DNA of 64,000 nucleotides from NCBI GenBank assembly GCA_004009845.1, contig RMBW01000085.1, positions 171,351 to 235,350 on the forward strand. The letters are read 5' to 3'. How positions within the stretch are numbered: the stretch's first letter is position 1; each line of letters begins with the position of its first letter. The notes below the pieces were generated by a model that did not search any database, had not been told where the DNA came from, and saw nothing but the letters and a program-made list of their open reading frames with translations. Origin of the DNA: Davidsoniella eucalypti. Its lineage: Eukaryota; Ascomycota; Sordariomycetes; Microascales; Ceratocystidaceae. The translations under genes were made by a program, and so were the position numbers. Below are positions 12,849 to 25,483 of this stretch, piece by piece.

Positions 12849-15800
12849 GCTGTTTCGAGCTTGATGTCCAAATGAGTTAGTCTCGGAATATCGTTTGGCC
12901 GCCAGCTGTAGCGTCTACCTCGAATACCATTGGCAGTCATGTCCCCTGTTCTGGATGGATAATTATAGTGAAGCTATAGTTAAAAACGAGGTACTATTGC
13001 TGTCATCGTAGATAGCAAAAAGAGCAAAAACTATAGCTTCCTGATACACGACACAGTAATTCTTTTTCGAAAGGTAGTAGTTACAATGCATCGCGACTGG
13101 ATGGTAGGATCCACTGCATGTTGTCCGTTGAGAGGATGGAAATACTCGTTGCATAACTTCCTTCCACATCAAAGGGTAGCTCCGTTGCGTCTTCGCTCAT
13201 ATGCTAGCACACTCGCAAGGCCGATATGGCCACGAGTATCCAGACAAACGACCAACTGCAGAGACCAGAACATGTACTATCAGGGCGACAGGATGCCGTC
13301 AGTTGTTTAGAGTGGTAGTGCTGTAGAGATATGTATGTATGATATCATCGTCTGTCACACCTGCGCGTAACGGCCGTATGTTGAGCCGCAGCCTGCCGCT
13401 ACTGAAGCCCGCTACAGCAGAGTGCTGAGCGGCCGTTCTGTCGCCCATCTAAGCCAAGTACACCGGCGCCTAGACGGCTCTGGGACGTTGTGATCATCTC
13501 CCCGTCATCCGTTTAACGTTAGTTTGGCTGGCACCTCTCGGTCTGCCAAAGTGAAGTATAAACCTGGCAATGTAATCCTACAAATAGGGCTGTGAAACTC
13601 GACCTGTGTAGTTCTTGTGTGGACAGCTCAAAAAAACTGAGCTCTCTGAAGAATATCAGAAGAGCCGCAGTAGGAGCCGGGTTGTTCTAAAACTCATGGC
13701 AGCGTAGCAAAGAAGAGCGAAAAGGAGACTCGATAAAGAAAATGTCCCTTCAATTGCCAGACAGCTCGATAGTTTAACAGCCAGGCGGCCAGACGAGCAA
13801 ACAATATCGACAGGAAATCCATGTCGCAGTCAGACAAGACAGAAGCTTGCTCGGCATTCAGATTGCCAGCTGACTGGCCTGATTGGTGCCACAATATCAC
13901 CGGGCTGGCATGACCTATAAGAACAACGAGCAGGAGGAAGAGGCGATGGCAACCTCAGGGTTTGAGAAGTGACTGCGAAATGGCCAGAGAACGACCAGTC
14001 ACGAGTCACTGGGCCATAGAAGGATTAGACTTGACTCAAGAGCTGCCTCATAGCTTCGTAACTGAGTCCGGCGGGGTGAACGGCGGTTTCGCCCGGCCGC
14101 CTTTCGAGCTCTGATTCCGGTCTATTATCTATGCAGTCTCGTTGCCGTTTGTGATTGTCTTTGCAGATATCATTATTTTCGGTCTGCTGGAAATCAGACA
14201 TGGCTGTTTATACTGGGTTGATCGCTCTTCGACATCAACTCCACCAAAGAAACGCCGCCAGTAGCTGGCCAGCTGGCTAGCTATAGTTGGTATCTGTGTC
14301 TTTCTAATGCCATATATGCACATACAAGTACACATACTGATATTTACCATGCCAAAAGAACCATACCAGGATCTTGGGGCTATCAACGCCATGGGTAGCG
14401 TACCCTATGATATATAGCTCCGAATACCACGGATTTTCATATGAGATCAACGTATCATTCGCTAATTTAAACCACCTTGTAGAGCTGTTCACAATAGTTC
14501 ACTCGCAGCTAAGCCTAAATCCCTTGGAAAACATCTCTGGTCAGCCGCCTGCATATATGTCTTTGAGCTTACTTTTTACTAGGTTTCTTGTAAAGTCTGA
14601 GTGCTTGCTCGCGGTTGAAACACATCATGTCTTTCAATCAGATGTCTCTGTATCTTTGTTTATTGGATCAGCACGAACAGCACATTTTCATATTAGCACG
14701 CGCCCGATACATGACATCTTAGCCCGCTATCAGAGGCCGCAGCGCCACCTTCATCTGCAAAGTAGTATGCATGTAAGCACTACTCGATGTCTCTAAGCGT
14801 TACATTACGGCTTGCCTTGCTTCTCCGACTAGACTATGGCTAGTCTTTCGAGAGCCTAGTCGTGTCCATAGCTTAGCCAACAAACAGCGACACCATCGAC
14901 TGTTGGAGGCGACTTTGGTCATTTGCTCTCAACTCATCTTCTATATGATGTGTGTACGTACGAATCTATGTCTTCAGCAGCAGTTGCTCGCATATAAGTG
15001 GCTCCTCGTGAATCTTTGTGCCGTGCCTCCTTTAGAGAGATAGCGCGCATTGGCTTGGTTGAATGTGGATCAGCATGTAAAGCCAGCACTAACACCGGCC
15101 CTTCCCGCCTTGTCTTTTATAGTGAAGAGCCCACACTGCCTTTCCCTCGTGTTGATGATCTATTTTCTGGCTGACCTGACGTCGTCTCTATGCCCTCTGA
15201 TGCGCATATGCCAGCTATGGGGCCTCAAATTACTGGCTGGAGCCCTGCAGTAGTATTGTTTTGGTCTTTGCCACGACGTCTCCCTTGACGATCATACATA
15301 GAGATGGCCTACAACTACAAGTAGTTTTGTTGGGTAGCCTCGTTGAATGATGATCTAACATATGTCAGCAGGAAATCTCGCGTCGGTAACCTGCAGTCTC
15401 GTTTCTGAACTACAACTACCCCGACTTTTTTCTTATACATGGCGTTGATTATGTCACAATCTGCATGCCACATGATGGCGTGGACTTCTAGTACATGCTT
15501 AGCCTGATGTGTCTCCTAGAGTAGTTAATATGATGTTGTTGGTATTATGCATGTCTCTGTCTCCTCTCTCTTTATAGGTCCACTTCTATTCACCCGCTTA
15601 TTAGACAGGCCTTATCTTCGCTTTTCCTGGCAATATACGGGCGACTCTATGTACACATGTTTACTATCTCTTTTCTGCTCTTTTATTCATGTTCGAGTCC
15701 CAGTCAAACCCTTTCCGCGCTAAAGTTATATTGGCTAGCCAAAACGCATATGCGCATTCTAGAAAGCGTTCTGCCATGCTTGCTCTGCTTATTGCACACC

Positions 15801-16871
15801 CTGGAACTAGGCCATGTCTTCTATAACTACACCTCTACTATAGTTTGAATTCTAGTGCCTTCAAACGCTGGGTCTTCTTCTAATTTGCTGATACGCATTA
15901 CTGAAACTGCCAGTCTTCAGGTTATCCATCCCGATATAACCATAGTTACTATATCTATATCAACGCGTAGGGCTGCCAGCTCCATGCCAATACCTGGTTG
16001 ACATTTAGTTGGCCATTCTGTTCCATTTGATATCCGCATTAAGACACCATAGATTATTCTACGGGCCGGGCTTGATAGTCTGCAAGCTCGAACTCTTACG
16101 ACATGGCTGTACAGCTTCCTCGGCCCATAAGCCGGATAGATGATGTTCTAGATGTGAGCACAAAGCACATATACATGATTTACAGAGCAGGGGAGGGGGG
16201 AGGGGTGTTATATGGCCAAGCTGTTATATCTATAAAATAGCCCACGCCCACCCATAAAGCACATTCACACCCTCCAGTACAGAGGCAGAAGAAAATACAC
16301 AGCTCACACACAGATATAGGCAGACCATCAATATGTACATACACATCTTAATACACACACACGTACAGATCTATACATGCTATCGCGACCCTAGCTGGGC
16401 CACACCTCATCCCTAAGCTACGTCTTGCTTGATAGAAGAAACTCGATTTTGATGGCTGTTAACCACACTGTTGGTTGATTTCAGTCCTAGATGGCGACTA
16501 CTGTGCTCTTACTCTGCACCTAGTTCTATGACTCGACAAGCAATCCCGAGTCGAATCGAATCTAGTCGAATCGAGTCGTAGCATGGCAAACCGAACCCTG
16601 CTCGCCTCGTACTACAAGTACGAGCCGTTCCCCCGGCTAACTTTGACGTCTGAAGAACTTTCTTTATTCCGCAGTTTCTTGTTTGTCTTGTAGATGCACG
16701 CTACTTCCACAGAGTCTATTTCTTCCATCTCCCTGCATACAGATTGGGCTTTGAATCCATAGCAAAAATCTGCAATACCCACTGCCACCTCCACTGCCAC
16801 TGCCCCTTACACACCTATATCCGTCTTTCAGAAACGTCGTGACCTAGCCATACGGAGGGTTTGTATATCCC

Positions 16872-19773
16872 ATGATGGCAATTTCTATGCATGGTCCTGC
16901 CAATAGACGACCGATCACCGGTGCTCTCCCTGTTCCCATCTCACGTCCTCAAGTTGGCATAGAACGGCTCCCGGGCCGCCGAAACATCAACGAGCCCAGA
17001 GAAGCAATGAACTGCAAGTCCTGCAGAAAGAGAAAGGTTGGTCACCGTCGTGTAGTTCCTCTGCCATCAGGCTTCTTCGCCGTTTATGCTAACACAATCG
17101 TGCTAAGATCAAATGCAACCGTCTCCGTCCATCATGCGAGGCCTGCCAGGTCTTCCAATGCCCATGCATATATGGTAACGTCTCCTGTTTGCCCCGGCCT
17201 TACTGAGTTGAGTTTCTAATGACTTTATCTAGATGCCGTTCCCAAGAAACGTGGGCCGAAGAGTGATGTGCTCGAGGCTTTATTGAAGCGGGTTGATGGG
17301 CTAGAAGCCAAGCTCAAGGAAAAGAGAATCAAGGACAACAGCACATCTTCTGGCGAGCATTCGCCCATAGAGTCTTCCAATGCCGATATCGACATGATAT
17401 TGCAGCTTGAGGCGGCCGAGGCTGCTGATAATGGAACTGGCCCTTCCTATGTAGATACCACTTCTGACGATATGGGCTCTGCCTCTGCCGGCGACTATTC
17501 CGAGTAAGTAGATCGGTACAGCCCATCCTTAGAGGCTATCACTAACAAGCAAATTGCCTTATAGCGGTGATATCAGCCTAGCGCCAGAAACGTTACTGAA
17601 CACTTACTTCACCAAATCGCATGGAAAGCCTTATCATATCTTGGATGAATCCACGCTTCGTCAGCGTAATCAGCTCGGCCAGGTCCCGTCATATCTTCTC
17701 AACGCAATATATGCTATTGCCAGTCGGTATGCTCCAACTGAATTATATTCTCAATATCTATACATGACTGTTATCTAACGATTTCTGCCCTAATTGTGCC
17801 TTCTAGACATACCGTCATGCCTCAAGGCCAACAAGCTGCCATCCAGATTAGCGAAAGATTTGCCCTCAAAGCTAGAAACGACCTTGACATTGACGAGCCG
17901 TCCGTGGACGCATTACAGGCGCTGCTTCTTCTTGTCCTGGCTTTCATAGCTGCTAACAAGGGCCGAAAGGCATACATGATGCTAAGTGAGTACCAATCTC
18001 TGTGCCCTATTACCAAGCAAAACTAACATGAAAAACTCACACCCGCTAGCTAGCGCTGTGTCTATGGCTCTTGCTCTCGAGCTACATCGCGAAGTTTCTT
18101 CACAGGCGCGTATCACGTCAGTAGAGCGGGAAACACGCCGTCGTTTGTTCTGGACCTGCTATGTCCTCGATCGGCTCATGGCTTCGGGATCCAAGAGACC
18201 CTCCTTGATATCGGACTCGGCCATCGTTCTACGTCTACCTTCGTGGACTCCTGATGGCGCAACCATGCCCGTAGAAGCTGACTTCTTCCAGCCTAAAGCA
18301 TCGGTTCACATATTCCCTCGTCCCGACGGTAACGCACGCTGCAAGTATGCCTTGTTGATCGAAGTCAGCCGTGCATTGGGTATGTGTACGCAATATCTAG
18401 CCATTAGTGGTATGAAAGGAGACACTCAAGCTCCATGGGCCCCAAAATCGGCTCTGTCGCAGCTTCGCCACGAGCTTGATACCTGGAACTTGATGACAAC
18501 AGATATCTATAGTTCTCTAGAAGGCGTGCTACGCCACCCAGAAGCTACTGTCTTGATCATGAGCAAGCTCATCCACCATTCACTTTACTGTCTACTATAC
18601 CGCCCCTTCTTACCCCTTAGCCTGGCTGACCTGTGCCGGCCTTCGCAACACCAGTCCTGGCGGGTTGATGCCACCAACACCTGTTTTGCCCATGCCAACG
18701 CCATCATCGAGCTGTTCAACGCAGCCAAGCAGATGGCTTCAGTGGAATGGCCGTCCTTTGCAGGCACGTGTCTTTGTGTTGCCGGCACCGTTCACATACA
18801 TGGTGCGCGCTATGAAAACAGCGGCGTAAACTTCGAGAACAACCTGTTTTCTCGGTCGTCAGAGAACTTCTCCCGTGGACTCAAGAGCCTCGAGGAGCTG
18901 GGGTCGACTTGGTCTGGCTTGCAACACCAACACGATGCCCTCAAGTCTCTATGGACGGCTCATGAGGACCTTCTAGCACAAACGTCTAGCACCCCGCCCA
19001 GTCAGCACATGTCCACGGTCAACTTTGGTGACTTCTTTGATCGATACACCTCGATCGGCAATATGCCTTTCAACTTTGACGCAGTCCATCTCAACTTGGC
19101 CGACGTCATTCTCAACTCTACATCTATCGTGTTCGATGACGACCCCCCGTCACCAGTCTCGAGTCATCATAGGAGAGCTTCAGGCTCTGCACAGCCGCAG
19201 TCTGCTATCAGTGTAAACACATCTATCTTCAGTCCTATCACAACTCGCGGCGATACACATAGCCTCTCTAGCACACCAATATCCGCCATTTCCATGGCCA
19301 ACATCATTTCACACTCTCAGTCATTCACCACCGACGCCCAACGGCAAAGCATCAGAGAGATCTCTCCCAGGGACTCTATTGTCCCCGTTTCTTCCAGCGC
19401 ATTCGCACTTCCATTTCACTCGCAGCTTGCTCCAGACTACAGAAATAACTACCAGCTCACTTCAACATCACAGCCCCCACCGAATGTCTCTGTTGCAGAG
19501 GCACATTACACTCCTTTCTCATTCGGCGATGGTGCGCATTGGCCTGACGAATCCATGTCTCTTGACAAGGTACATTCCTCTGGCATTGTGCCTGTGACAC
19601 TCGGGAAGGAAGACGGTCTAGTTTCGTCCTCTATTGAGGGACTAACACACCCGTTTTACGATATCATCACGGGCTTTCCAGACCCGCAGAAAGCATCATT
19701 GCATCATGTTAGCTCGGACTCAGCCCGAAAAGACTTTGAGTATCTATTCTCAGCACAGGTATCCCATGTCTAA
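16872..19773 (+). CDS. Zn2Cys6 fungal-specific transcription factor
   Basis: A nuclear zinc-cluster regulator of 855 aa. Exons are 16872-17036, 17108-17174, 17233-17503, 17565-17726, 17807-17985 and 18050-19773; all phases close. The binuclear cluster is complete: C48-x2-C51-x6-C58-x6-C65-x2-C68-x6-C75 (C73 is extra), assembled from the first two exons and followed across the next junction by a basic linker KKRGPKSD. A short coiled-coil dimerisation stretch follows (VLEALLKRVDGLEAKLKEK, about residues 90-108). The middle region (about 180-500) matches the fungal-specific TF domain (PF04082 type), including an RRRLFWTCYVLDRLMASGS block. The C-terminus is Ser/Thr/Pro-rich and probably activating. 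An in-frame ATG at codon 2 could also be used. It lies 0.9 kb upstream of IMP dehydrogenase on the same strand, but nothing shows that it regulates that gene. Target pathway unknown. Confidence 0.92.
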
Positions 19774-20702
19774 GTTGATGCACAGTAGATTACATCACGT
19801 ATTGTTGTTGGTTTCCCATACAACGAAACTTAACTTGTCATTTCATATATATACTTCATTGGATAAGTAAATATTTCTCTAGCTTGTTATTGTCTATTTG
19901 TCAATTAACGTTTATTTTATTTGTCTCTTCTAATATTTGATTCTCTAAGTTTATGCCTATATATATTAAGATAACTTTGATGTGAGTGTACTACCAGGCA
20001 AGAGAGTATAAAGGAGTAGTTGCACTTTTGTGTTATATTCTCCCCACTAGTTAATTGGAGTCGACTCGATGCTATATGGCAAGTTCAATAATCAAGTTGG
20101 ACAGCTTTAGTGGGCTTAGAATATGCTTACCAATGCATTTTCTGTGTGTTTGTTCGCTTTCCTTTTGGTATGAATGAGTCGGACGTTCCGAATCCTAGTG
20201 GTAAATAAAGGTCATCAAAAAAATTGAAAGATTATCAAAATTGGCTGCCGATTACGCTGTAATTCCCCGTTACAGCAGTTGCTTAAATGGGGAAGGTTCT
20301 AAATGGGGCTTGTTGACACTAGTAATGCTTATCTCGCCGCCTATCAGACCAATCGCCGCGCGTCGGCCGCCGTAAAAGTGGGGTCTCCGTGGAAAAAAAA
20401 ATTCAACAACCACATGCGAGCAGGTTCCCGATTTTGTTTCAAAAGCTTGTTCTTTCCTGGAAAACTCTTTCCTTTCCTTCTCTTCTTCTTTTTCCTTCTT
20501 TGCTCTCCTTCTCTCCTACGGGAAGAAGAGACACAAAAATCCTCTACCACGATCGACTTTAGCCTTTGCTTCTTTTATTCATTCTTGATTATCTACTCTT
20601 GATTGTCTGCTAGTCTGCTGTTCTGTTCGTGGATAGCATATTTTGTCGTTTCTTCAATCTCCAATCTCACTTTTAATTCTTTCATTCTTTTTCTTATACA
20701 CA
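19774..20702. other. spacer and IMPDH promoter
   Basis: AT-rich 3' flank of the zinc-cluster gene followed by the upstream region of IMP dehydrogenase. No gene is seen. Confidence 0.6.
20453..20517 (+). promoter_or_regulatory. CT-rich tract upstream of IMPDH
   Basis: A strongly pyrimidine-biased plus-strand stretch ends about 185 nt before the IMPDH start codon. Such CT boxes commonly lie just before transcription starts of highly expressed genes in filamentous fungi (established knowledge). The role here is inferred from position only. Confidence 0.45.
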
Positions 20703-22579
20703 ATGGCTGCCAAGGTTCTTGACTTCGCCACCGCCGTGAAGGTGCTGGAGGAGTACTCCGAGCGTGATGGCCTTGACATCAACGAGCTCATGGACACCAA
20801 GAAGCACGGTGGTCTGACCTACAACGACTTCCTGTTGCTTCCTGGCTACATTGGCTTCCCGGCCTCTGCCGTGACTCTGGACTCGCCCATCACTAAGCGT
20901 ATCACCCTCAAGACCCCCTTCGTCTCGTCGCCCATGGACACCGTCACTGAGCACGAGATGGCCATCCACATGGCTCTACAGGGTGGTCTGGGTGTCATCC
21001 ACCACAACTGCTCGGCGGATGCCCAGGCCGACATGGTCCGCAAGGTCAAGCGCTACGAGAACGGCTTTATCCAGGATCCCGTTGTTATCAGCCGTGAGAC
21101 CACTGTTGAGGAGGCTAGACAGCTGAAGGAGAAGTGGGGTTTTGGTGGTTTCCCCGTCACTGGTAAGTTCCCTCAATATCGTGATCTTACGTTCATAAAA
21201 GGATTGTTATGATGAAACAACCATATAATTTAACTTTCGTTCCACTGAAGTTATAGACATTCATTTGTCATGTGGATAACAATAATCTGACCGCTCAATC
21301 CTCCACAACCCTTTTTCAATCATTGTTTGTTTGTGAACTCATAGCTAACAATTCTGGTTGTCAAACAGAGACCGGCAAGCTTGGCTCCAAGCTGCTAGGT
21401 ATTGTCACTAACCGTGACATCCAGTTCGAGTTCAACGCCGGAACCACTATTTCCAAGGTCATGACCACCTCTTTGATCACCGCCCGTGCCGGTGTCACCC
21501 TAGCTGAGGCCAACAAGATTCTGGCTGAGTCCAAGAAGGGCAAGCTGCCCATCGTTGATTCCGAGGGCAACCTAGTCTCCATGATCTCCCGCTCGGATCT
21601 GACCAAGAACCAGCACTTCCCTCTCGCCTCCAAGTCTGCCGATAACAAGCAGCTAATCTGCGCTGCCGCCATCGGCACTCGCCCCGAGGATAAGGACCGT
21701 CTGCAGAAGCTGGTCGAAGCTGGTCTGGATGTTGTCATCCTTGACAGCTCTCAGGGCAACAGCATGTACCAGGTTGAGATGATTAAGTGGATCAAGGCCA
21801 CTTACTTCAACTTGGATGTGATTGGCGGAAACGTCGTCACCCGCGAGCAGGCCGCTACCCTTATCGCCGCCGGTGTTGATGGTCTGCGCATTGGTATGGG
21901 CTCAGGCTCTGCCTGTATCACCCAGGAGGTCATGGCCGTCGGTCGTCCTCAGGCCGCTGCTGTCCACTCCGTCAGCAGCTTCGCTGCCCGCTTCGGTGTT
22001 CCCTGCGTTGCTGACGGTGGTATCCAGAACGTTGGTCACATTGTTAAGGGTCTTTCCCTTGGTGCCTCTACCGTCATGATGGGTGGTCTTCTGGCTGGTA
22101 CCACCGAGTCTCCCGGTACCTCCTTTGTCTCTCGCGAGGGTAAGCTGGTCAAGGCGTACCGTGGTATGGGCTCCATCGATGCCATGCAAGACAAGAAGGC
22201 CGGTAACGGCGGCAAGGACTCGCAGAAGAGCAACGCTGGTACCGCCCGCTACTTCTCCGAGGGTGACAGTGTTCTTGTCGCCCAGGGTGTCAGTGGCTCC
22301 GTTGCCCATCGTGGGTATGTAATATCTCTTGCGACAGCCCTTCGATTCTTCATAACATAAGTACTGACAATTCTTCCTTTCTCTAGTCCTATCTCCAGAT
22401 TTGTTCCTTACTTGGCTGCTGGCCTCAAGCACTCCATGCAGGATGCTGGTGTCACTTCTCTTGAAGAGCTCCGCACCGATGTTGCTGCCGGTACCGTCCG
22501 CTTCGAGCTGCGTTCTACCTCGGCCCAGGTCGAGGGTAACGTCAACATGGAGTCGTACGAGAAGAAACTGTACGCTTAA
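20703..22579 (+). CDS. IMD: IMP dehydrogenase
   Basis: A cytosolic enzyme that oxidises IMP to XMP with NAD+, the committed step of GMP synthesis. Three exons, 20703-21162, 21369-22314 and 22387-22579, give 532 aa, close to the usual 520-545. The N-terminal barrel part carries GGLTYNDFLLLPG. Two CBS domains follow (about residues 118-240), with intron 1 falling inside the first. The catalytic loop GMGSGSACITQEV has the nucleophile Cys336. Downstream are the ADGGIQN and MGGLLAGTTESPG phosphate-binding segments and the mobile-flap region RYFSEGDSVLVAQGVSGSV. Codon choice is biased to C-ending codons, more than in neighbouring genes, as expected for a highly expressed housekeeping gene. GSAC rather than GSIC at the active-site loop also occurs in Aspergillus-type enzymes as far as I recall, so it is not by itself a resistance change. 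Confidence 0.98.
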
Positions 22580-23314
22580 ACGCATCTCAGCTTTCTTACA
22601 ATGAAAGAAAAAAAAAAACGAAGAATATAGAAAAAAAAAAACATCATCAAAAGAGCTGGTTTCTTTTCGGGGTTTCTAACGAATCAAGTAGAACATGCTA
22701 TTCGCTAACGTTGGGTATGATTAGGGTTTGGCATTTTATAGGGTTTATAATGGTTTTACACAGTACAGACAAATACTAAAATTATGTACAATGTTATTTG
22801 ATGACTTGTACGATACTAAAGCATAACATAAAGGGCCTCTTCTTGCTGTCCGACACTCTTGCCACATGGTGAATTAGTCAATGTCGGCGTAAGAGAAGCC
22901 TTGTCAAAGCTACTGTACTGGAGGTGGGGGAAGGGCGGCGTTTCTTTATTTTTTCATAGTTGGAGGGAATTTGCATACTTTAAAGTGATGAGACATAAAA
23001 GAGCATCATCATACAACATCATTTCAACAGGCGTGCAACAATTGCACTGAAAAGCCAAAGATTCACTACTGATATTGCATGCAGAGCAACCTAAATTTCT
23101 TGATGATTGGAATAAATGATATCAATTCAATTTTTTTTTTCTATACAACCCAGAATTGATGCTTTCAATTTATGTAAACTTATTCTTCTCCATATCATCA
23201 TGCTATACGGTACTCTAAATCATTATATCCTTGATAACTTATGAAAATTTTACAACACCTTCAAGTTCTCTTCTTGGCCCTTTTTTTTACTGGGCATCAA
23301 GTAGAATTCGTTGT
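22580..23314. other. intergenic between convergent genes
   Basis: A-rich 3' flanks of IMPDH and of the oppositely oriented transporter, with poly-A runs just after the IMPDH stop. No gene is seen. Confidence 0.6.
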
Positions 23315-25483
23315 TTAATTCCTAACGACAGCCGATGACGATGAGGGTGCCGAAGGAAAAGTAGTGTTATATGAAGCCTGACTACTTCCAGCCAGTAGCG
23401 GCGTCTTGGAAGTTGGCTCATCTTCTTCTTCAATGGCATTCTCATCTTCACTACTATCGTCATCATCGCTCAGAGCCGTAGGGCCTTGGCCATCCTCGAG
23501 CATCCAAGAAGGGATGATGGAGAGAGTGGCCAGAACAGCCAAGAACCACCATGGAGCAATGGAATAGCCGGACTTGAGTCCTTGGGTGAATACCCAACCA
23601 GTGGCAGCGGGACCAGCAGCGCGTCCTATGGCGCTAACAGTGGTAGCAATGCCGTTCAATGTGCCGAGAACGTGCAGCGAGCTAGTAGAGTTCGTCAAAA
23701 GAATAATCACGCACGGGAAAGCCAGAATGATGCCAAAAGCCTTAAGAGACATCACGAAAATCAGCATGCAACTACGTAGGATGGGATCGGCAATTAGAAT
23801 AGTGAATGGTGTAAGCAAGTACGCGACGGGCATGATAAAAACTATTATTAATGAGTGTATGTTAGCATTTATTCAACTTGAACAGTGATTATTGATAGTT
23901 CACTGTAGTGAACCAGGAAAGGAGTTCAACGTACCACATCCACGGAAACAGTTTCGTACACCGACGTAATTACACAGCGGTGGGAAGATGATGAACTGAA
24001 TGAGACTGCATGCCAGGCCGTACAACGTAAACACAGTGCCGATCTTGTCCGACTCCCAACCAAAGCCACCAGTGAATTTGAATGGCAGTTTGGTGTTGGG
24101 GCCCGAGTGATCATCTACAGACATGTTGAGGAAGACGGGAATAATTTGGTCGTAAGCCATTGAGTGCAACGCCAATCCCATATAGGCGACGAGAGCAATG
24201 GTCGACTGGGGGCTGAAACACTCCATGATTCCGGCTCTCTTGGGCGGCGCGCGAGTCTTGCGGCGCAGCTTAGGAGTTATCTTAGATGGGATCAACGGAG
24301 CGGTAGCTTCACCATCAACGAAAGAGGCACGTCTCTGGGTAGGGCTTTTAGAGAAGCGTATGGCACGAGTTAGGCGTTGGCCAATGAGAATGCCCCAGTC
24401 TTCTTGGTGGCGCTTATAGTCCAGAGTCTCACGAAGGAACAGTAGTGCTGTAGCAATTGATACACAGAAGAAAGCAGCGGCGATCAAGTTAGGTAGTACA
24501 AAGGGATAATCCTTTAGAAACTTGTTGTCTCCGAAGAGGCCTGGGAATCGCTGAGTTGGTTTGGCAAAGAAACCACCAAAGGCTGGACCAAAGATAGAGC
24601 CTAGACTCCAAACTAAAGGCATCAGCGAGAAAGCACGTGGCTGAAGCTCTTTCTCTGAGACCATTTCAGCAACCATGGTACGGATGATACCAACTATGCA
24701 CAAGATTAGTCATGATGCCTCTGGAAGATGGGTATAGCAATGTAGCTTGAAGACTTACCGTTACCGTTACCGGCACCCTGAATAAAGCGGATGATGATAG
24801 CAGTCTTGACATCACGAGCAAACCCCCAGACAAGGAAACACAGCATAGAGAAGATAAGACCAGCTATAATGGCTGGTTTACGACCCCAGCGGTCAGATGC
24901 CTGGCCCCAAGAAACAGCAGTCAAGGACTGGGCAATGGCAAAGGATCCGGTGATGATACCAGCCCATTTTGCAACCTCGTTCTTGGGAATACCAAAGGAC
25001 TGTATCATCTCAGGAAGATATGGGAAGATGGACATGAGAGCCACGGGCTCACAAAAGCGGGCAATACCTGCGATGAGTTAGTGACCAGATAATTCATGGC
25101 GTACAGTTATACTATATATTGAGGTTTTAAATGACAGTATGTAGTGGGAGATGGATTGAGGTAAAGTGTTTGCATGAGGTCTGATGATCCATTGTTTCTT
25201 GATTGGTGATAGACGACAAGATAAATCATGATAATACCCCGGCTCGTAGAATGTATCTGGGTCTATCCAATGGGTCTAGCACTACTGCTACTAGTATGAA
25301 GATGCCTAGAGTGGTAGGTAGTGGGGATATCTATCTGCAGGCTATCGTCCTCTACTGCAAGCAGATGTCAAGAGAGACGACGGGACGTGTAGTAGCTGGT
25401 ATGGGTGAGTACGTACAAAGAATGGCCAGTTGCTGTACGGGCAGCTTGGCCGCTGGCTTCTGCGCCGGTCGTGGTCGAGCCAT
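23315..25483 (-). CDS. MFS transporter, DHA1 / ZIFL-YCR023C type
   Basis: A 12-TM major-facilitator protein of 553 aa. Exons on the minus strand are 25483-25417, 25067-24759, 24693-23935 and 23841-23315; phases agree. Intron 1 is long (349 nt) and follows a 22-codon first exon. The opening QLAILCIARFCEPVALMS, then FPYLPEMI and the classical motif A WGQASDRWGRKP, match the family of plant ZIF-like proteins and yeast YCR023C. GNGNVGIIRTMVAE and LQPRAFSLMPLVWSLGS follow in TM4-5. A long basic loop (about 210-260, RRKTRAPPKR) separates the two six-helix halves. The C-terminal tail is very acidic (LSDDDDSSEDENAIEEEDE) and ends with TPLL, reminiscent of a dileucine sorting signal. Related proteins move organic anions, zinc chelators or drugs; the substrate here is unknown. 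Confidence 0.93.

Larger units (their letters stand above)
9026..16871. other. 7.8-kb gene-free stretch
   Basis: No open frame here has a recognisable domain, long coding bias or consistent splicing. The longest (minus 9319-9813, plus 14374-14796) look random. It holds a GA microsatellite (9544-9572) and a small insert flanked by 14-bp direct repeats (12765-12848). It probably includes the promoter of the Zn2Cys6 gene at its right end; a non-coding RNA cannot be excluded. Confidence 0.5.

Noticed and set aside
14374..14796. Plus-strand 140-codon open frame
   Set aside because: No similarity to any family I know, and no supporting splice partners or neighbours.
16872..25483. Zn2Cys6 regulator, IMP dehydrogenase and MFS exporter side by side, resembling a mycophenolic-acid-type cluster with a resistance IMPDH
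   Set aside because: There is no PKS, NRPS, terpene or tailoring enzyme nearby. The IMPDH has housekeeping codon bias and an ordinary active-site loop, so the adjacency looks incidental.
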